This document shows positions 8,623 through 20,500 of a stretch of 64,000 nucleotides of DNA, one piece after another. The DNA lies in contig JANRLF010000012.1 in NCBI GenBank assembly GCA_033762815.1, positions 62,001 to 126,000 of the forward strand, read 5' to 3'. Source of the DNA: JANRLF01 sp033762815 (GTDB lineage: Bacteria > Bacteroidota > Bacteroidia > Chitinophagales > CAIOSU01). The notes under the pieces are model-generated. The model was not told where the DNA came from and ran no database searches. It saw only the letters and a program-made list of their open reading frames with translations. The first letter of the stretch is position 1. Every line of letters begins with the position of its first letter. The translations under genes were made by a program, and so were the position numbers.

Positions 8623-10467
8623 CTAAAAGTTCTTTAAATACCAGCGATGTAGAATAATCAACAACCAAATACGGTTGTAAAGATAGTCTTTGCCGTTTAA
8701 ATATTGCCGTACCAATGGCTGCACCTTTTCCCATTGTACAATTCCCACCTGTTGCGTTACTTTCTCATTAAGATATTCGTCTATCAAATGCCGCAGGTCG
8801 GTTTTCAGCCATTGGATCAATGGCATACCAAAGCCCCATTTGGGCCTGGCAAAATACTCCGCTGGCACCATATCATACAACACCTGCTTCAGTAGATACT
8901 TACTATCCTTGCCGCGCAGTTTCAATGACTCATCAACATTGAGCGCAAAAGCCACCAGTCTATAATCGAGTAAAGGCACCCTAACTTCCAAGGAATATTT
9001 CATGCTGGCCCTGTCCACTTTAACCAATAGGTCATCGGGCATGTAATATTTTAAATCGAACAGTGCCTGTTCTTCAGCGGGTCGCAGTTTCCTTGGTAAA
9101 CCCTTGAAATCCTCCTCTAACGGATATGCTTGCAGCCATTCAGGCTGCAGTACAATATTGAGTTCCTGCTGCGTAAAATAGTATTGCTCCTGCGAAAATA
9201 TATGCGATTTCACTTGAGCTTCATCAGGATATCGGAACAAGTGCGACGCCCTTTCGAACTTGGATGATGAAGTCGATAGCAATGCACCGATAGGGCGCCG
9301 AAAGAGCTTTATTAAAGGATTCGACAAGCGATTTGCCCATTGATAAAAACCATAGCCCATATAGGTTTCATCGCCCCCATCGCCAGACAATGCCATGGTG
9401 ACATGTTGACGGGCCAATTTGGACACCAACATTGTAGGGACCGAGGAGGAATCGGCAAAAGGTTCGTCATATACATCTATGATATCTTCAAACAAAGCAA
9501 TGGCCTCCCTGTGCGATACCATAAACTCATGATGGTGCGTGCCCAAATACTTAGCCACCCTAGCAGCATGCTCCGATTCATTTTTTGGCGACTCCTTAAA
9601 ACCGATGGAGAAAGTGTTGATAGGTGAATTGCTCACCTGCTGGGCAGCAGCCGTAACCAGACTTGAATCAATACCACCACTCAAGAAGGTACCAAATGGC
9701 ACGTCGCTTATCAGCCTATATTTCACCGAGCTTAAAACCAATTCCTTTAGACGTGCCTTCGCATTGGCTTCGTCAGTAACCACATTGGGTTCTATCTGGT
9801 CTTCCAATCGCCAATAAGGCCTTACACTTAGCTGGCTTCGCTGTACCAGCCCATAACTGCCTTGCGGAAACTTATGGATATTGCTGTAAATACTTAAGGG
9901 CTGCGGGATATAGCCTAAATACAAGTAAGCGTTAAGCGCTTGCTTGTTGATTGCCTTTGACTGGTTGACCAGGTCTATTTCCAACAATGCCTTTAATTCA
10001 GAACCAAAAACAAAGGTGACACCATCCCAAAAGTAATATATGGGCTTAATTCCAATCCTGTCACGGTAAAGATGCAGTTCGTGAAGTTCTTTGTCATAAA
10101 TGGCTATGGCAAACATGCCATTCAATTTCTGTACAAAATCGGGGCCCCATTTTGCGAATGCCTCCAAAACTACCTCTGTATCGCCAGTGGTTTTTAAGGG
10201 CACGTCCAGTTCCTGGGCAATCTCCCTAAAATTGTACACCTCGCCATTGAAGATAATGAGATACCTACCTGAATGGGAAACCATCGGTTGATTGGCGCTC
10301 TCGCTCAAATCGATAATGCTCAACCTTCTGTGGCCTAAGCCAATATTAGCTTCAAAATAATAACCGCCTGCATCTGGCCCCCGGTGCGAGAGGCAGTCAG
10401 TCATCCTTCTTAGGTCGGCTTCAGCAAGAATGGGTTCTGAAGAAAAAAAACCAGCTAGCCCACACAT
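8623..10467 (-). CDS. asnB: Asparagine synthase-like glutamine amidotransferase, copy 2
   Basis: This 614-residue protein has the same two-domain plan as the copy at 2099-3991: Cys2 as the glutaminase nucleophile (MCGLAGFF), LSHRGPD near residue 28, then an AsnB synthetase domain with the PP-loop SGGIDSS near residue 258 and an SGDGGDE motif near residue 360. The two copies are clearly diverged, so they are not a recent duplication and probably act on different substrates. It is the first gene of a minus-strand operon running to 5344 (asnB, epimerase, two glycosyltransferases), with a promoter-like element 33 bp upstream. WbpS-type amidotransferases that convert sugar uronates to uronamides are the closest functional precedent known to me; plain asparagine synthesis is the alternative. 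Confidence 0.86.
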   Translation of the reverse strand: MCGLAGFFSSEPILAEADLRRMTDCLSHRGPDAGGYYFEANIGLGHRRLSIIDLSESANQPMVSHSGRYLIIFNGEVYNFREIAQELDVPLKTTGDTEVVLEAFAKWGPDFVQKLNGMFAIAIYDKELHELHLYRDRIGIKPIYYFWDGVTFVFGSELKALLEIDLVNQSKAINKQALNAYLYLGYIPQPLSIYSNIHKFPQGSYGLVQRSQLSVRPYWRLEDQIEPNVVTDEANAKARLKELVLSSVKYRLISDVPFGTFLSGGIDSSLVTAAAQQVSNSPINTFSIGFKESPKNESEHAARVAKYLGTHHHEFMVSHREAIALFEDIIDVYDEPFADSSSVPTMLVSKLARQHVTMALSGDGGDETYMGYGFYQWANRLSNPLIKLFRRPIGALLSTSSSKFERASHLFRYPDEAQVKSHIFSQEQYYFTQQELNIVLQPEWLQAYPLEEDFKGLPRKLRPAEEQALFDLKYYMPDDLLVKVDRASMKYSLEVRVPLLDYRLVAFALNVDESLKLRGKDSKYLLKQVLYDMVPAEYFARPKWGFGMPLIQWLKTDLRHLIDEYLNEKVTQQVGIVQWEKVQPLVRQYLNGKDYLYNRIWLLIILHRWYLKNF

Positions 10468-10500
10468 GCAATACCAGCATTATTGACGGAAACCATGGCG

Positions 10501-10508
10501 CAAAGATA
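10501..10508 (-). promoter_or_regulatory. Bacteroidota -7 promoter element upstream of asnB copy 2
   Basis: On the minus strand this octamer reads TATCTTTG, a full match to the TAnnTTTG element of the Bacteroidota primary sigma factor. The -33 TTG position at 19-bp spacing reads TGG, one mismatch. The ATG of asnB-2 lies 33 bp downstream. This implies that the asnB-epimerase-glycosyltransferase unit is transcribed separately from the sprB-porP pair. Confidence 0.6.
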
Positions 10509-10559
10509 AACAGCCCTGATGAATGCGCCACTGCTATGGCGTTTGTTTACAAAACCTTA

Positions 10560-11525
10560 TCAATCATATCGCTTATACCGCTTCTTCTTTTCAGGGAAAT
10601 GGTAGCCAATCAATATTTCGTGCGAATTGCCGATATATGACCTCACATCAGACAATTGCTGATCATAAGCATAGGAAATCTGTATTTGCTTTTTGATCAA
10701 CACCGATGCGTCAAACACCACAGTTTGTTTGGTACGGTAGCCTGCACCCAACCAGAAAAAATCTTTGTACTTAAACCTTACATGTGCATCTACCTGGAAA
10801 GGAGCATTTTTCACCGTCTTGAACCATACCATAGGCTCTATTGTAAAGGTAGGCTTATAGGCAGGGCCAATAGGAATCTTTCCGCCCGCTACCACATAAT
10901 AGTGCAATTCCCGTTTCAAGTTCGATGACGTATTAACATCGTCGAACTGGATATTGAATGGAATAACATTAGGAATAGAAAAGCCCAAATAAAATTTGTC
11001 ATAGTAGTAGTAAAGACCAATTCCTGCATTGGGCATAATCTTTCCATTCTGGTTTTGGTTGATGGACGGGTCATTGGGCTGGTCAAGCAAGAGCTCGTTT
11101 GAATTTAAGCGATACTGATAGGCAGAAAATGACATACCCAATGACAGCTTGCTCTTCCTTAAAAACCTGGCCCAATGGAAAGGATTGATTTTCGCAAACG
11201 AGATATGATAGCTAATGGCAGCAGTACCTCCAATAAAGCCGGTGGGGCCGGTCTTGTCATAAATCAAATTGCCACCCACCCCTATGCTCTTGCGAAGCAA
11301 TGGCGCCCTAAAACCGGCAGTCATGGTTTTGGGGGCATCTTGCACTTTGAACCATTGGTGCCTGTATGATACGGTAGCTATTGCATGCCTTTCAGCACCT
11401 ACAATGGCAGGGTTCAACATGAAATTGTTTTCCCTATATAGGCTATACCATGGCAACTGTTGCGCCAACAATGGGCTACCTAATAGTGCAATAATGAAAA
11501 GGATATATAGCTTCTTCATGATCAT
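10560..11525 (-). CDS. PorP/SprF-family type IX secretion membrane protein
   Basis: The protein has 321 residues (319 if the second in-frame ATG, two codons on, is used). A signal peptide (KKLYILFIIALLGSPLLAQ) is followed by the family-defining start of a mature outer-membrane beta-barrel, with a YRENNFMLNPAIVGAE stretch and an SYRHQW segment. PorP/SprF proteins are encoded next to T9SS adhesins; in Flavobacterium johnsoniae SprF is needed for surface delivery of SprB. The same arrangement is seen here: the start codon overlaps the stop of the giant adhesin gene by one base (TAATG), which implies translational coupling. The gene lies downstream of the adhesin and 92 bp before the next glycan operon. 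Confidence 0.92.
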   Translation of the reverse strand: MIMKKLYILFIIALLGSPLLAQQLPWYSLYRENNFMLNPAIVGAERHAIATVSYRHQWFKVQDAPKTMTAGFRAPLLRKSIGVGGNLIYDKTGPTGFIGGTAAISYHISFAKINPFHWARFLRKSKLSLGMSFSAYQYRLNSNELLLDQPNDPSINQNQNGKIMPNAGIGLYYYYDKFYLGFSIPNVIPFNIQFDDVNTSSNLKRELHYYVVAGGKIPIGPAYKPTFTIEPMVWFKTVKNAPFQVDAHVRFKYKDFFWLGAGYRTKQTVVFDASVLIKKQIQISYAYDQQLSDVRSYIGNSHEILIGYHFPEKKKRYKRYD

Positions 11526-14500
11526 TACTTAACAATGGTGATTGAACCAGTTACCGCTTCGGAAATATTGTTCAGCTTCAATACGTAATAGTAAGTGGCG
11601 GCAGGTAATAGCTTGTTGTTATAGGTACCACCCCAGTTATTCATATATGGACTTGCCCTGAAAACCTCATCGCCCCAACGGTTCATAATAATGATTTCAT
11701 TGTCAGGGAAAATCTCCAAGTCGCGAATGACCCAAACATCGTTGATACCGTCGCCATTAGGAGTGATGGCATTTGGCACAAAAATGTTTTGGTCGTCTTT
11801 CACTATTACAGTAAAGAAGGCGGTGTCAATACAACCCGTAGCAGTATCGGTAGCGGTTACCATATAGGCCGTAGTTTGCTCAGGGCTGGCAGTAGGGTTA
11901 AAGCAATCGGTACAGTTCAAGCCTGAAGTAGGCTCCCACTCATAGGTCATGCTATCCACACTGCTCACTACGGTAACGAATATCTCCACACTTTGGCCCA
12001 AATAGATGGTATCCAATGCAGGCTGTGTAATTTCTATATCGGGTGCCAATACATCATCAATAGTAAAGTTCAAGGTAGAATCACAACCATTAGCATCACT
12101 TACCGTTACGGTATAATCACCTGGCTCCAAGTTGTTTACAAAATAGCTAGTGGCAGTAGTATCGTGGCTCCATACATAAGTGTAAGGGGCAACGCCGCCG
12201 CCAACATATACCTCAATCCTTCCATCCTCACGGTCGCAATAAGCTCCCTTCACGTAAATAGAATCTATTGAAGGTTGGTCAACGGCAGGCACATCAATTA
12301 CCATGATGGTGTCGCAATCGGCATTATCGGTAACGGTTACTGTATAAGTGGTATTGGCCAATCCACTGACATTACCATTGCTACCAGCTCCTGGGCTTGG
12401 CGACCAGTTATAATTAATGGGACCGTCATTGCTAGTAAAATCCAATATGATGGTACCATTGTCCAGCCCACAAGTGGTAGGCGTCACATCCAAACCACCG
12501 AATACAGGCCCTTCCCGTTCAGTGATGGTGGCAGATATCTGCTGGGTACATCCATTGGAATCTACTACGGAAACAGTGTAGGTGTTCACACCCAAACCAT
12601 TCACACTATTTGTAGTGGCGAAAGAGTTGGTAGTAGAAGGTACGCTGCCTGGGCTCCAGTTATAGTCATAAGGTGCAGTACCGCCCGTTAGGCTCACGGT
12701 CAGTCCACCCGTTGCACCGCCATTACAATTGGTATTGCTATCCACTACAATGCTCACCTGTAGCTGTGCCGGTTCAGTGATGGCAATGGTGTTAAAGGCA
12801 ACACAATTATTGGCATCGCGTACCGTAACACCGTATGCGCCAGGGCAAAGGTTAGATGCAGTAGCTCCCGTCTGCCCATCACTCCAAACATAGGTATAAG
12901 GCGATGTACCACCAGCAGGTGTTACCGTTCCTGTACCATCGCAGGCACCAAAACAGGTGACATTAGTAGAAGTGAGGGTGATGGTTAAAGGAGCGGCGGG
13001 TTGGTTGACCGTATCGCAAATATTGAATTGGCAGCCATTGGCATCAGTTACCGTTACGCAATAAGTTCCGGCAGTCATATTAACGGCAGTATCGCCTTGG
13101 CCAATCGGTACACCACCTGACCAAACATATTGATAAGGAGCCGTACCGCCAGTAACGGTAGCGAATATTCTACCATCGCTTCCTCCAAAACAACGTACAT
13201 CCACCACCGTCAAATTTGCCACTAAAGGCGCAGGCTCGGTAATATTGACACTACCTGTAGCCGAACAACCTAAAGCATCGGTAACAGTAACCGTTACCTG
13301 CCCAGGGGCTAAACCGGTAGTAGTATCGCCTACCCCGATAGGTGAACCGGAAGACCACTGTGGCACAAAACCACCATTGCCGCCAGTAACTGCGTACCAA
13401 GCCCTACCATCGTTGGCTCCATTACAAGATACATTGCGTTGGCCCATAGTGAGCACCACTGGCAGCGGCTCATCGATAACAATAGTATCTGAAGCTTGAC
13501 AGCCATTGGCATCCGTTACGGTTACAATATAGGTACCGGCACACAAACCACTGATGCTGTCAGTGGTTGCCGTATTGCTCCAGCTATAAGTGTATGGGGC
13601 CGTCCCGCCAGATGGTGTTACCCTAGCCGTACCATCACATACTTGGAAACAACTGGCATCGGTACTACTGTTAATGGTGGCAGTCAATACCGGTGGCTCC
13701 AACAACAATACCGAATCTTGGGCCTGGCATCCATTGGCATCAGTAACCGTCACATTTGCTATCCCTGCACAGAAACCGGTTCCAATGCTATCAATAGCAT
13801 TATTATCCCATAGATAAGTATAAGGAGCGGTACCCCCAGCAGGTACGACAGTAGCCGTTCCATCGCAGGAAGCATTGCAACTTAAATCAGTAGAGGCTAC
13901 GATATCAGCCGTAAGCAAAGTAGGTTCAGTTATCGTAATGGTATCAGTTGCAGTACAGCCATTACTATCGGTAGCTGTAATGGTGTAGAACCCATCGCAA
14001 AGGCTAGTGGCAATGGCTTGTGTAGCATTGCTAGGAGGACTCCATAGGTAACTATAAGGGTTTGTGCCACCTGAAACAGTAACAGTGGCCTCCCCATCGC
14101 AAACATTAAAGCAACTAGCATTGCTAAATGCAGTAATATCCGCTACAAGAGGTGCCGGTTCAGTAATGGTTGCCGTATCGAAGGCTTCGCAGCCGTTTGC
14201 ATCGGTTAAGGTTACAAAGTAAATACCTGCGCATAATGCCGTGGCCGAATCAATGAACGAGCCATTACTCCAGTTGTATAGATATCCAGGAGTACCGCCC
14301 GTAGGTATTGCCAATAGTTTACCGTCACAAACTGCAAAACAACTGGCATTCTGTACCGTATCAATCGTTACAATCAATTGCGTGGGTTCTGTAATGACAA
14401 CGGTATCAGCGGCTGTACAACCATTGGCATCGGTAACGGTAATACGATAGCTTCCATCGCACAGACCTACTATAGTGTCGTTGACGGCAGCATTACTCCA

Positions 14501-17500
14501 CAAGAAAGTATAGTTAGGCGTACCGCCCGTTACAGCGGCAACCGCACTTCCGTCGCATACATTAAAGCAACTGGTATTGCTGGAGTCAATAACCGATACC
14601 ACCAATTGTGATGGTTCGGTAATGGTTACCGTATCGCCGGCAATACAACCGTTGGCATCAGTAATGGTTACCGTATAGAAACCAGGGCATAGGTTGGTAG
14701 CATTAGGGCCGGTTTGTGTTCCCCAGTTATAAGTATAACCTGCGCCAGGAGTACCACCTGAGCCAGTTGCAGAAGCCGTACCATTACATGCACCGAAACA
14801 GGTAACATTAGTAAACGAAGTGATATCGACTATCAATACTGGCGGTTCAGTAATGATAACTGTGTCGGTTGCGGTACAACCATTAGCATCGGTAACAATT
14901 ACGGAATAACTGGTTGCGCACAGCGTGTCGGCTGTGGTAGAAACATCCCCATTACTCCACAAATAAGTGTAAGGCGCAGTACCACCAGCAGCAGTTACCG
15001 TAGCATTGCCATTACAAGTTCCGCTACAGGTTGCATTGGTCTGGGCTGTTATAGTGGCAGTCAACAAAGTAGGCTCCGCAATTTGGATGGTATCAGCTGC
15101 AGTACAGTTGTTTGCATCGGTCACTACGCCGATATACAATCCAGCACATTGTCCCGTTAGGGTATCATTGTTCAAGGCTGGGTTGCTGTTCCATTGATAA
15201 GTGTAGCCTGGCGTTCCACCTGCGGCCTGAATTACCGCACCTCCATCACAAACATTAAAGCAATCCAAATTGGTGGTATCTATGATGGTAGCAGTAAGCA
15301 CTGGCGGTTGGGTAATATCAATGGAATCAAGCGCAACACAGCCATTAGCATCCGTTAAAGTTACCCTTACTATGCCAGCACATAGGCTATCGGCTATCGT
15401 GCCCACATCTCCATTATCCCAAGTATAGGTATAGGTAGGTGTGCCTCCATTTGCTAGCGCTTCAGCAGTACCTATACACACGTTATTACACAATAAGTTG
15501 GTCGATGCAGTGATATCCACCGTTAATACCGGTGGTTCGGTAATGACCACGGTATCAGCAGCGGTACAACCATTGGCGTCAGTAACCGTTACTGCGTAGG
15601 TGTTTGCACATAGGTTGCTGACGGTATCATTGGTTAGGCCTCCAGGATTCCACAAGTAGGTATATGTTGGAGTACCTCCCGTTGCTACTACTATGGCACC
15701 ACCATCGCAACTGGCATTACAGCTTAAGTTGGCCGAATCAGTAATGGTAGCTACCAATACAGGAGGTTCGGTAACTGTTGCCGTATCGGCGGCGGTACAG
15801 CCATTACCGTCGGTGATTGTAACGCTATAGGTACCTGCGCATACGTTGCTGATAGATGGTGTCACGTCGGTCCTACTCCATAGATAAGTGTAGGCACCCA
15901 AACCACCACTACCGCTTACGCTGACGAATCCATCGCATACCGCATTACAACTGGCGTTGCGTACGGAATCGATAGTAGCGAACAAGGCTAGCGGTTGGGT
16001 TAACGTTACCGTATCGCTTGCGGTACAGCCGTTGGCGTCCGTGGCGGTTACGATATAGGTACCTGCGCAAAGGTTGCCGATGGTATCATTGGTCAACGCG
16101 CCAGGGCTCCAGCTAAACGCATATGGCCCAACTCCACCCGAAGCAGCAGCAATAGCCTGACCATCACATACGCCAAAACAACTGATGTTGGTGGACGAGG
16201 TGATAGAAACCGTCAATAGGGTAGGTTGGGTGATAGTAACTGCTGCCGTATCGGTGCAACCGTTGGCGTCCGTGATGGTCGCCACAAAAGTACCAGCACA
16301 AAGACTATCGGCAGTAGCGCCGTTATCCCCGTTCGGCCATGCATAAGTGTATAGCGTAGTGCCCCCTACCACAGTTACCGTAGCGGTTCCCGTACAAACA
16401 TTGTTGCACAATAGGTTGGTAGAGGCGGTGATGCTGGCCACCAACTCTGCCGGCTCGGTTATGACAACCGTATCGGAAGCGGTACATCCTGCGGCATCGG
16501 TCACAACTACGATATACTGACCGTCGCAAAGCGAGCCATTAAGCGCACTAATTGGACCGTTGCTCCAAGCATAGTTGTAGCCTGGGGTGCCGCCACTGGC
16601 CGTGGCACGGGCCAAACCGTCGCAAACGTTGAAACAACTTGCGTTTCTAATGGAGTCAATAACTACCGTCAATACAGGCGGTTGGGTAATATCTATAGTG
16701 TCACGTGCCGTACAGCCGTTCTGGTCGGTGATGGTCACAAAGTAGTTACCCGCGCAAAGGTTGGGGTTGGTTACCGTGGTCGGCCCATTGCTCCAAGCAT
16801 AGGCAAAAGGAGGTGTGCCTCCCTGGCCGCTCACCTGCAAAAAGCCGTCGCATAGGCCATTACAGCTCACGTTGCGCACGGAGTCCACCCGCACTGTCAA
16901 CAATGGAGGCTGGGTAACAGTGGCGGAGTCAATGGCCGTACAGCCGTTGGCATCGGTAACGGTGACCCTGTAGGTGCCGGGGCACAGGCCGCTGATGGAA
17001 GTCGAAGTGCCGCCGTTGCTCCAAAGGTAGGTGTAACCGGGCGTGCCGCCACTGGCTGCCACACTTACAAATCCGTCACATACCCCAAAACAGGAAATGT
17101 TGCGTACGGAGTCTATATCGGCCACCAATACCGGCGGCTCTGTGATATTGAAGGTGTCGCTTATTGTACAGCCGTTGGCATCGGTTACGTTGACAATGTA
17201 TTGCCCATCGCACAAGCTACCGATATCCTGGCTGGTCGCCCCGTTGCTCCAAACATAGCTGTACGGGCTGGTGCCCCCAGTTACATTGATATCGATACTG
17301 CCATTGCAAAGGTTATTACAAGTAGCATTGCTTAAGTTCACCAAGGTAATGACCAAAGGAGCTGGCTCCGTAACCACGGCCGTATCGGCGGCGGTACAGC
17401 CATTGCCGTCAGCAAGCGTAACGCTGTAAGTGCCAGCGCAGACGGTACTAATGGAACTGGTGGTATCACCGCGGCTCCAGTTATAATTGTAAGCTCCTAG

Positions 17501-20500
17501 CCCACCGGTAGCCACTACCCTGACAAAACCGTCACACACCCCATTACAGCTCGCATTGCGAACAGAGTCGATAGTTGCAAACAAGGCTGGCGGTTGGGTT
17601 ATATTAGCAGTAGTAGTGTCAGCACATCCAGCAGTATCGGTGGCTATCAATGTAAGGGTGCCTGCACAAAGATCGGTTACGCCCAAGCCTGCGACGGTAC
17701 CACTTGACCAGTTCAATACGTAACCACCTACCCCACCGGTAACGGTAGCGTTAGCCTCTCCATCACATAAGCCAAAACAGCTCACATTAGCAGTGACATT
17801 GATAATGGCTTGGATAGCCGCTGGTTCAGTAATCGTAACTGTTACTATCGTTTGACAGTTATTCGCATCCCGCACGGTATCAGTGTATGTACCTGCACAA
17901 AGATTGCTACGAATGGCTCCCGTTCCAGTACCGGCTCCACTCCATGAATGTGTGTAAGGGGCTGTTCCTCCACTTGGAGTTACCGTGGCGGTGCCGTTAC
18001 ATTGGCCGTTACAGGTCGCATTAGTTTGAACAGATGAGGCGGTTAACAGGGTAGGCTCCGTAATAATAACCGTATCGTTTGCCACGCAGCCATTGGCGTC
18101 GGTAATGGCTACTATATAAGTGGTATCGCAAAGATTGCTAATGGCAGCAGTAGTGCCACCGTTGCTCCACAAGTAACTATAGGTTGGTGTGCCACCGTTG
18201 CCTATTACTCTTGCAAAACCATCACACACACCAAAGCAGCTAGCATTTCGGAACGAATCGATTGTGGCAGTTAACACAGGTGGCTCGGTAATGGTAGTAT
18301 TAGCCGTATCGCTACATCCAGCGGCATCTGTTGCTATTACGGTCACTCCGCCTGCGCAAAGACCAGTCACGCTTTGACCCGAAGGCGTACCACTTGACCA
18401 CACATAGGTGAATGAACCCACCCCGCCGCTGGTTGTGGAGGTAGCAGTACCATCACATAAACCGTTACAGCTTACATTGGTAGTAGCGGAAATAGCGGCT
18501 TGAACAGCCGCTGGTTGGGTAATGGTGGCAGTAGCTGTATCGCGGCAGCCTGCAGAATCAGCCACAATCACGGTAACGCCACCTGCACAAAGTCCTACCA
18601 CCGAATCAAGGCTGGAAGCCACTGGCGACCAGATATAAGTATATGTTCCTCCCCTACCACCGGTAGTATTGGCTCTGGCACGGCCATCGCATAAACCATT
18701 ACAACTAACATTAGCTGTTACGGCAATATTGGTTTGAATAGCTGTAGGTTCGTTAATAGTAATGTTTACCAAGGTAAAACAACCGTTGGCGTCTACCATT
18801 GAGTCGCGGTAGGCACCTGCGCACATATTAGTGCGGTTTCCTCCAGTTCCGCTACCGCCGCCGGTCCAAAAGTGGGTATATGGTGGAGTTCCACCGCTTG
18901 GCGTAATAGTAGCAGTGCCATCACACTGGCCATTACAGGTGGCGTTGGTTTGGGTAGAACTGGCAGTTAATGCAGTAGGTTCGGTTATGGTAATCACAAC
19001 AATGGTAGAACAGCCATTGGCATCGCGAACGGTATCCCTAAAGACACCAGCACAAAGATTCGTCCGAGTAGCACCCGAACCTGTTCCACTGCCGCTCCAA
19101 CTGTGCGTATATGGCGCGGTACCGCCGCTAGGCGTAACGGTGGCACTGCCGTTACAAACGCCATTGCATGTTGCATTTACTTGGGTGAAAGTTGCAGATA
19201 GAACTGTTGGTTCCGTGATGGTACCGATAGTAGTATCCCTACAACCTGCAGAGTCAGTAGCTATAACGGTGACACCCCCAGCACACAGGCCGACTACGGA
19301 ATCAAGAGCGGAGGCTACTGGCGCCCAGGTATAGGTGTAGGTGCCGCCCCTACCGCCAGTAGTAGTAACCCTAGCCCTGCCATCGCATACGCCATTGCAG
19401 CTTACGTTGGTTGTGCTGAGTACCGCATCGACTGCCGTAGGTTGTGTGATGGTGATTGCCACTATGGTAACACAGTTGTTCGCATCGCGAACCGTATCAT
19501 TATAAGTGCCTGCACAAAGATTGGTTCTATTACCTGCGCTGCCTGAACCAGCACCGCTCCAGCTATGCGTGTATGGAGCCGTTCCACCACTAGGTGTTAC
19601 CGTTGCCGTGGCATCGCACAGCCCAAAACAGCTTACGTTGGTTTGGGTCGAAGAAGCAGTCAATGCAGTAGGTTCAGTGATAGTAACCGTTACTATAGTA
19701 GAGCATCCATTAGCATCGCGAACCGTATCGTTATAAGTTCCAGCACAAAGACCTGTCCTGTTACCCCCGCTGCCTGAACCAGCACCGCTCCAAGCGTGCG
19801 TGTATGGAGCTGTTCCACCGGCAGGTGTCACGGTGGCTGTTCCGTTACATAGGCCGAAGCAAGTAACATTCGTTTGGGTTGAACTAGCCGTCAATACACT
19901 TGGCTGGGTGATGGTAGCCACAGCAGTATCCGTACAACCCCCTGCATCTGTCACAGTTGCAATGTAGGTACCCGCGCACAGCAGCGTATCGGTAAAGCCA
20001 GTTCGGCCACTAGGCCATACAATGGTATATGGTGATACCCCACCAGTAGGTGTAACCGTTGCCCTTCCAGTACACACGCCGTTGCACAACAAATTGGTGG
20101 TAGCAGTTACAGTGGCAATTAAAGGAGTAGGGCCAGTAATTGTGGCTGTATCCAGTTTGGTACAGAAATTTCCGTCAGTAACGGTCAATATATAAGTACC
20201 AGGGCAAAGATTGGTAATGGTATCGTTGTTGAGGGAGCCTGGGTTCCACACAAAGTTATATGGTGCGGTACCTCCCGAAGCGGTACCAATTAATCTACCG
20301 TTGCATCCACAGGTAGCATTGGTAGCGAAAATAGTATCAATGTTTAGGACTGTTGGCTGGGTAATAGTTGCGGTAGCAGTATCCTTACAGCCTGCATTAT
20401 CGGTGATAATAACGGAAATACCCCCAGCGGCAAATCCACCTGTGGAATGGGTTGCACCCGTGCCAGTGGCACCCGTGGGCGACCATACATAGCCATAAGG

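Noticed and set aside
18831..19334. 167-codon plus-strand open frame, and many similar ones between 12000 and 25000
   Set aside because: They lie antisense to the SprB repeats. The repetitive codon pattern suppresses stops in other frames; translations are Pro/Val/Thr-rich, repeat with the 232-bp unit and lack protein features.
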